In this document: positions 60,435-64,000 of the stretch, one piece after another | Position numbering within the stretch: position 1 is the first letter of the stretch | Layout: the number at the start of each line of letters is the position of its first letter | Assembly (NCBI RefSeq): GCF_017254835.1 | Contig: NZ_JAFKCW010000003.1 | Span: 310,001 to 374,000 of the forward strand | Length of the DNA: 64,000 bases | Direction: 5' to 3' | DNA from: Algoriphagus aestuariicola | GTDB lineage: Bacteria; Bacteroidota; Bacteroidia; Cytophagales; Cyclobacteriaceae | Notes under the pieces: generated by a model | Databases searched by the model: none | What the model saw: the letters and a program-made list of their open reading frames with translations, nothing else | Told to the model about the DNA's origin: nothing | Position numbers and translations under genes: made by a program

Positions 60435-61151
60435 ATGACTAAGCTGAGTGTAAATATCAACAAGATCGCCACCCTGCGCAATGCACGCGGAGCAAACAAT
60501 CCCGACGTGGTGAAAGTGGCTATGGATTGCGAGCGATTTGGCGCACAAGGGATTACGGTGCATCCAAGGCCTGACGAGCGACACATTCGATATCAAGATG
60601 TACTCGACCTAGCGACGGTAGTGTCGACTGAATTTAACATCGAAGGCTACCCGGATCAGCGCTACATGCAGCTGTGCAAAGAGGTGAAGCCTGCACAGGC
60701 CACCCTCGTACCTGATCCGCCAGATGCCATCACGTCCAACACCGGCTGGGATACGATTTCAAATCAAAGCCAGCTCCGAGACATCGTTGCCGAACTCCAG
60801 TCCTATGGTTGTAGGGTTTCGATCTTTATCAATCCCGAGGATAAGTATTTCGAACCGGCCAAACTGACTGGTACGGACCGGGTAGAGCTCTACACGGAGC
60901 CCTATGCTTCACTTTTTCCCAAAGACAAAGAAAAAGCCGTGAAGCCCTATGTTGAAGTTGCCTTAATAGCCAAAGAGCTCGGACTTGGACTCAATGCAGG
61001 CCATGATCTTGATTTACACAATTTGGCCTACTTAGCCCAAAGCATTCCTTTTTTGGAGGAGGTTTCCATCGGACATGCGCTAGTTTGTGACGCACTCTAC
61101 TATGGCTTGCAAAACACAATCCAGATGTATAGGAGGCAGCTAGAATTGTAG
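60435..61151 (+). CDS. pdxJ: pyridoxine 5'-phosphate synthase
   Basis: PdxJ joins 1-deoxyxylulose 5-phosphate and 3-amino-1-hydroxyacetone 1-phosphate to form pyridoxine 5'-phosphate. The 238-residue TIM barrel has [16 protein letters not shown] at the start, [23 protein letters not shown], and [13 protein letters not shown] with the active-site His. Just upstream is a terminator-like hairpin GGGTA-AAAA-TACCC plus T6 (60405-60424) in the leader. The stop TAG is the first part of the repeat that begins the four-helix-bundle remnant. Confidence 0.95.
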   Translation: MTKLSVNINKIATLRNARGANNPDVVKVAMDCERFGAQGITVHPRPDERHIRYQDVLDLATVVSTEFNIEGYPDQRYMQLCKEVKPAQATLVPDPPDAITSNTGWDTISNQSQLRDIVAELQSYGCRVSIFINPEDKYFEPAKLTGTDRVELYTEPYASLFPKDKEKAVKPYVEVALIAKELGLGLNAGHDLDLHNLAYLAQSIPFLEEVSIGHALVCDALYYGLQNTIQMYRRQLEL

Positions 61152-61182
61152 TCAACGGTCCACAGACTACAGTCAATGGCGG
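61148..61182. repeat. left inverted-repeat copy at the four-helix-bundle remnant
   Basis: GTCAACGGTCCACAGAC and GTAGTC/GACTAC arms overlap the pdxJ stop. It is the inverted partner of the copy at 61593-61626 (GTCAACGGTCGACAG on the other strand): 14 of 15 bases match. Its own arms can fold into a 6-bp stem. Confidence 0.5.
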
Positions 61183-61187
61183 GTTGA

Positions 61188-61567
61188 AAAGAGCTCCATT
61201 TATTTAAACATTTACTTATATCATTCAAATTTGAAGATTTAAGAGTATGGAAGGAGTCGATCAATCTGTCAGCCGGGGTCAGCAAGTTGATTAAAACTTT
61301 CCCTGCAGCGGAAAGATTTGTTTTGAGTTCTCAAATGCAACGGGCAGCAGACTCCGTTGCTCTGAATATTGCAGAAGGATCTACAGGCCAGTCAAATGCC
61401 GAATTCAAAAAGTTTCTCAGCTATGCTAATCGCTCGGAGATAGAAGTGGTCAATTTCCTGTATCTGGGGAAGAAAAGAGACATAATCAATGAGGAAGATT
61501 TTTCAGTTTGTATGCTGTATACGAAGCCTTAATTGTGAAAATTCAGGCACTAAAAAACTCCTTTTAA
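61188..61567 (+). pseudogene. decayed four-helix-bundle protein gene (S23/23S rRNA IVP family)
   Basis: The reading frame shows the four-helix-bundle family pattern: FKFEDLRVWKESINLSAGVSKLI, SSQMQRAADSVALNIAEGSTG, and FKKFLSYANRSEIEVVNFLYL. There is no ATG, GTG or TTG before the conserved FKFEDL. The frame stops at 61532. Removing one TA from the GTATAC at 61517-61522 restores the normal C-terminus LYEALIVKIQALKNSF, ending at 61567. This points to a 2-bp insertion and loss of start. It is flanked by inverted repeats. The TTG at 61287 is not a likely start. Confidence 0.65.
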
Positions 61568-61592
61568 AGTTGAACATTTGATTTTATTACTG

Positions 61593-61626
61593 CTCGGCTG
61601 CCGTCTGCGGACTGTCGACCGTTGAC
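61593..61626. repeat. right inverted-repeat copy at the four-helix-bundle remnant
   Basis: CTGTCGACCGTTGAC at 61612-61626 is the reverse complement of GTCAACGGTCGACAG; the adjacent CGTCTGCGGAC matches the C/G tails of the other copies loosely. It ends nine bases before the ATG of the alpha/beta hydrolase gene. Confidence 0.5.
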
Positions 61627-61635
61627 AAAAAAACA

Positions 61636-62394
61636 ATGAAACTAAACTATAAAAAAACCGGCTCTGGAAAACCATTGGTCATCCTCCACGGCCTATTCGG
61701 CTCTTTAGACAATTGGTTTTCGATTGCAAAGGAACTCGTGGAGCACTACACGCTCTACTTGGTCGATCAGCGAAACCACGGCGACTCTCCCCACGCCGAA
61801 GCGTGGAATTACGCCGTGATGGTGGAAGATTTAAAGGAACTTTTGGACGCGGAGGGATTGGATAAAATCTACTTGATGGGTCACTCTATGGGTGGAAAGA
61901 CGGCGATGAATTTTGCCGTCAACTATCCGGAGCTGGTTGAAAAACTGATTGTGGCGGACATCGCTCCGCGCTACTATTCACCCCACCACCAATCTATCTT
62001 GGAAGGGTTGAATTCCTTGGATCTCAAAGAAATCAAATCGAGAAAGGAAGCGGATGATCAGCTAGCCAAATACATTCCCGAACTCGGTGTCCGTCAGTTT
62101 TTGCTAAAAAGTCTGACAAGAGACAGCGAAGGCTTTGTTTGGAAAATCAACCTTCCTGCGATCACAAAAAACATTGAAAATGTGGGCGAGGCTCTTATGG
62201 AAGGAAGTCATTTCGATGGACCAACCCTCTTTTTGGCGGGAGCAAATTCCAATTACATCCAACAAAAAGACCTACCTGACTTGGAAGCCCATTTCCCCAA
62301 CTATCAGCTTGAATTCGTAGCCAACGCAGGACACTGGCTACACGCCGAGCAACCGCATGCGGTGGTAGAGGAGATGAAAAAGTTTTTAAAATAA
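61636..62394 (+). CDS. alpha/beta hydrolase (YbfF-like esterase)
   Basis: The 252-residue cytoplasmic protein has the alpha/beta-hydrolase fold: ILHGLFGSLDNW (oxyanion region), VDQRNHGDSPH, the nucleophile elbow MGHSMGGKT, and a catalytic His in NAGHWLHAEQPHAV. The YbfF/YbdB-like sequence points to an esterase or thioesterase. Its substrate is unknown. The start ATG 61636 lies just past the right repeat copy, so the repeat or transcription from within the remnant may affect it. Confidence 0.88.
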   Translation: MKLNYKKTGSGKPLVILHGLFGSLDNWFSIAKELVEHYTLYLVDQRNHGDSPHAEAWNYAVMVEDLKELLDAEGLDKIYLMGHSMGGKTAMNFAVNYPELVEKLIVADIAPRYYSPHHQSILEGLNSLDLKEIKSRKEADDQLAKYIPELGVRQFLLKSLTRDSEGFVWKINLPAITKNIENVGEALMEGSHFDGPTLFLAGANSNYIQQKDLPDLEAHFPNYQLEFVANAGHWLHAEQPHAVVEEMKKFLK

Positions 62395-62422
62395 AAAAGG
62401 GGATGTAAAAACCCCCTTTTTT
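62393..62422. terminator. terminator between hydrolase and secreted protein genes
   Basis: AAAAAGGGG and CCCCTTTTT form a 9-bp stem with a 10-nt loop and T tracts on both strands. It serves the plus-strand hydrolase and the convergent gene ending at 62432. Confidence 0.85.
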
Positions 62423-62431
62423 AAACAAAAA

Positions 62432-63172
62432 CTAATTTTTCAATTTTAAGGAATAGCCCAGCTCCAAGGCCCAATAACTCATGCTGGTCGAATGGGTGAC
62501 GTGATATTCTTCAGACTCGAAGATGACCTCCGGAAAATCGCGTACGACCACCGCGTTCATCATTGTGATCCCAAGGCTCCCTTTCACAAAAAGCGATGAT
62601 CTCTCGTTTAACGCATAGTGTAGCTCAACATTTGGTTTTACTAAAGGGAATACACGGTTTTCCACTAGTTGGGATCCGGAAAATGTAAGGTCGTAAAGTG
62701 GAACACTGGAGATGGTGCCGTCAGGATTCTTTTTGTCATTTCGCATAGTTTGGAATGATTTAGAATTTTCGTAATAGCGATCTTTGCTTGGCATGTAGCC
62801 AATCCCAAATGCCAAATTCGCTCGAATAGAGAACTTGCTATTCTTAGGATTGTGGTGGTAGCCTATAAAGGGTAAAATCGAAAAATGATGAATTTCTCCA
62901 ATACCATGTCGACCAATTCCAAATTGGAAGCCGTTTCCATACCGATTTACTCCGAGGTCGATCCCATAGATCAAGCCATTTTCCTTTATTGTTAGTCCCG
63001 AGGCAGTAATCGACCAACCACCGGAATTGACTGTTCTCAATCCATCAAAGTTCCCACTATAGCCCCAGTTGATGCTTGGAAAGCCTAAAGAGAGACTAAG
63101 CGATTTCTGGGCAAATGATCCGGAGTGTGCTGCCAAAAATACTAAAAGGGTTACGGCGATAGTTTTAAACAT
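62432..63172 (-). CDS. secreted protein, probable outer-membrane barrel
   Basis: The 246-residue protein has a signal peptide (MFKTIAVTLLVFLAAHSGSFAQ) and alternating strands, including IYGIDLGVNRYG, GFQFGIGRHGIG, FSIRANLAFGIGY and SYWALELGYSLKLKN, the last a C-terminal barrel strand. It starts 3 bp after the stop of the preceding unknown gene, so they are co-transcribed. No family recognised. A membrane partner for the upstream protein is plausible. Confidence 0.75.
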   Translation of the reverse strand: MFKTIAVTLLVFLAAHSGSFAQKSLSLSLGFPSINWGYSGNFDGLRTVNSGGWSITASGLTIKENGLIYGIDLGVNRYGNGFQFGIGRHGIGEIHHFSILPFIGYHHNPKNSKFSIRANLAFGIGYMPSKDRYYENSKSFQTMRNDKKNPDGTISSVPLYDLTFSGSQLVENRVFPLVKPNVELHYALNERSSLFVKGSLGITMMNAVVVRDFPEVIFESEEYHVTHSTSMSYWALELGYSLKLKN

Positions 63173-63175
63173 GAA

Positions 63176-64000
63176 TTAAAATCCCTTATCTATTTGGTAA
63201 AGATCAAAATCCCAGTACGCAAACCCACCCGCACCATCACCATGGTTTCCTCCAACTTCCACATAAAAGTGGCTATCCAGCCTATATGATTCCAACCCCC
63301 TTGAGGAAGAATAATGGGTCTCTTCGTAGACGTCATTCCATTTCGAGTCGTTGTCGATATCTGACTGAATACCAATACTGTTTCTCTTGCTTTTGAACCA
63401 ATAATCCCAAGATATTTGAATCTCTGTAGGTTCCCCGCTATAAAGTGGAGGTGAATTTCTCTTCATGTGTTTTGCCTGAGAGAACAACTTGAAATAGACT
63501 CCAGAGGACTGATACACATGTTTGGCTTCAACCCGATATTCGTACCCATTGTCGCCAGGAGTATTACTATCATATCTGCATTCATCCCAATCGCAATTGG
63601 ATCCCACGGCTGCAATTCTTCTGTTCTCTAAATCCGCTTTCTTTTTTGAGAGAATGGTTCCTGTCGAGCCTTCTTCCAACAGTCCGATCACATCGTCCTC
63701 AAAAGAAAAAAGATAGACTAAATCCGAGTCGTAATCGCCTTCAATCAAATACTGTTTCAAAGAAAAATCCTTCGTCACGGCTACCAGTTTTTTGGCAAAG
63801 TCTAGATAGAACAATCTCTCACCAATTACGACAGTCTTCTCCTCGTCTAGAATATCAACGATCAGCGAGCCCTCGTATTCTTTGAGCGCATCGGTTTCAT
63901 CGTCTGACAGAATTCTTGCATTTGAGGATACTTCTTGCCGTTGTATCAAGCGGGATATCGACCTGAACTCTAAGTCAATAATTTCATCAGGGTTCTGGAT
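63176..64000 (-). CDS. unknown protein, 5' end outside window
   Basis: The frame is open through the window's right end, so the N-terminus is missing; the TTG at 63949 is an internal codon. The visible 274 residues are acidic. The first part is helix- and strand-rich (ILSDDETDALKEYEGSLIVDI). The rest includes a Cys pair (SNCDWDECRYD) and an aromatic beta-rich C-terminal half with SGEPTEIQISWDYWFKSK and HFYVEVGGNHGDGAGGF. I recognise no family. It is followed after 3 bp by a barrel-like secreted protein, suggesting a surface or exported role. Confidence 0.6.
   Translation of the reverse strand: MQNPDEIIDLEFRSISRLIQRQEVSSNARILSDDETDALKEYEGSLIVDILDEEKTVVIGERLFYLDFAKKLVAVTKDFSLKQYLIEGDYDSDLVYLFSFEDDVIGLLEEGSTGTILSKKKADLENRRIAAVGSNCDWDECRYDSNTPGDNGYEYRVEAKHVYQSSGVYFKLFSQAKHMKRNSPPLYSGEPTEIQISWDYWFKSKRNSIGIQSDIDNDSKWNDVYEETHYSSSRGLESYRLDSHFYVEVGGNHGDGAGGFAYWDFDLYQIDKGF

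Noticed and set aside
61287-61532. Four-helix-bundle frame as an intact gene starting at TTG 61287
   Set aside because: The conserved N-terminal helix FKFEDLRVW lies upstream of that TTG, and the C-terminus is frameshifted.
1-64000. CRISPR array, prophage or IS elements
   Set aside because: No regularly spaced direct repeats, no phage structural genes and no transposase frames were found in reading the window.

Overview
The window looks like chromosomal DNA of a Bacteroidota bacterium, most likely order Cytophagales and close to Cyclobacteriaceae/Algoriphagus. That placement is inferred from gene content, not from a search. The evidence is a SusC/SusD pair, several TonB-dependent receptors with carboxypeptidase-regulatory N-domains, glycosidase lipoproteins (GH29, GH127), a bacterial kynurenine operon, promoters of the Bacteroidota type (TAnnTTTG) and almost no Shine-Dalgarno sequences. 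No prophage, insertion sequence, CRISPR array or rRNA gene was seen. Most of the window is ordinary core and catabolic gene content.

Layout. 1-7.1 kb (minus): a TonB-plug/MG2 outer-membrane protein cut by the window edge, gltX with a coupled small protein, an App1-type lipid phosphatase, a threonine/serine dehydratase and a variant peptide deformylase. 7.2-16.6 kb: the ABC-F ATPase uup, an AlkD-like protein, a TonB receptor, a nucleoside phosphorylase overlapping trhO, a NeuD-like acyltransferase and a DUF2851 protein. 16.7-21.7 kb: a SusD/SusC pair with no local enzyme or regulator, followed by a 558-bp gene-free gap. 22.3-28.9 kb: pyrF, a small secreted protein, a lipid-linked glycosylation operon (GT39, GT2, flippase-like), then hpf, xerC and rpsU. 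29.1-38.6 kb: a deiodinase-like lipoprotein, a GH29 fucosidase, a SulP transporter, a GH127 arabinofuranosidase, an SGNH hydrolase and a HAD-phosphatase lipoprotein with a small barrel protein.

38.6-41.2 kb: tRNA-Arg(CCT) diverging from the rpsP-rimM-trmD-rplS operon. 41.2-43.5 kb: small envelope proteins (DUF2092, DUF6515-like). 43.6-46.9 kb: the kynurenine operon haaO-kynU-kmo. 47.4-50.4 kb: an M19 dipeptidase coupled to a possible thiamine pyrophosphokinase-like protein, a nitroreductase and a DUF433/DUF5615 toxin-antitoxin pair. 50.5-58.8 kb: a FecA-like TonB receptor, an FG-GAP protein, a multidomain GH29 and a GMC oxidoreductase with its small Tat lipoprotein subunit. 58.8-64 kb: pabA/trpG, cvpA, yqeY, pdxJ, a decayed four-helix-bundle (S23/IVP) gene between inverted repeats, an alpha/beta hydrolase and two unknown secreted proteins.

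The glycan-related genes (two fucosidases, GH127, SGNH, SulP, SusCD, GMC pair) suggest use of fucose-, arabinose- and possibly sulfate-containing polysaccharides. They are scattered single units rather than one polysaccharide-utilisation locus. The points most worth a second look are the near-perfect Shine-Dalgarno of rpsU in a genome that otherwise lacks them, the inverted repeats around the four-helix-bundle pseudogene with a further copy inside the kynurenine operon, and a promoter-plus-hairpin in the gap upstream of susC.
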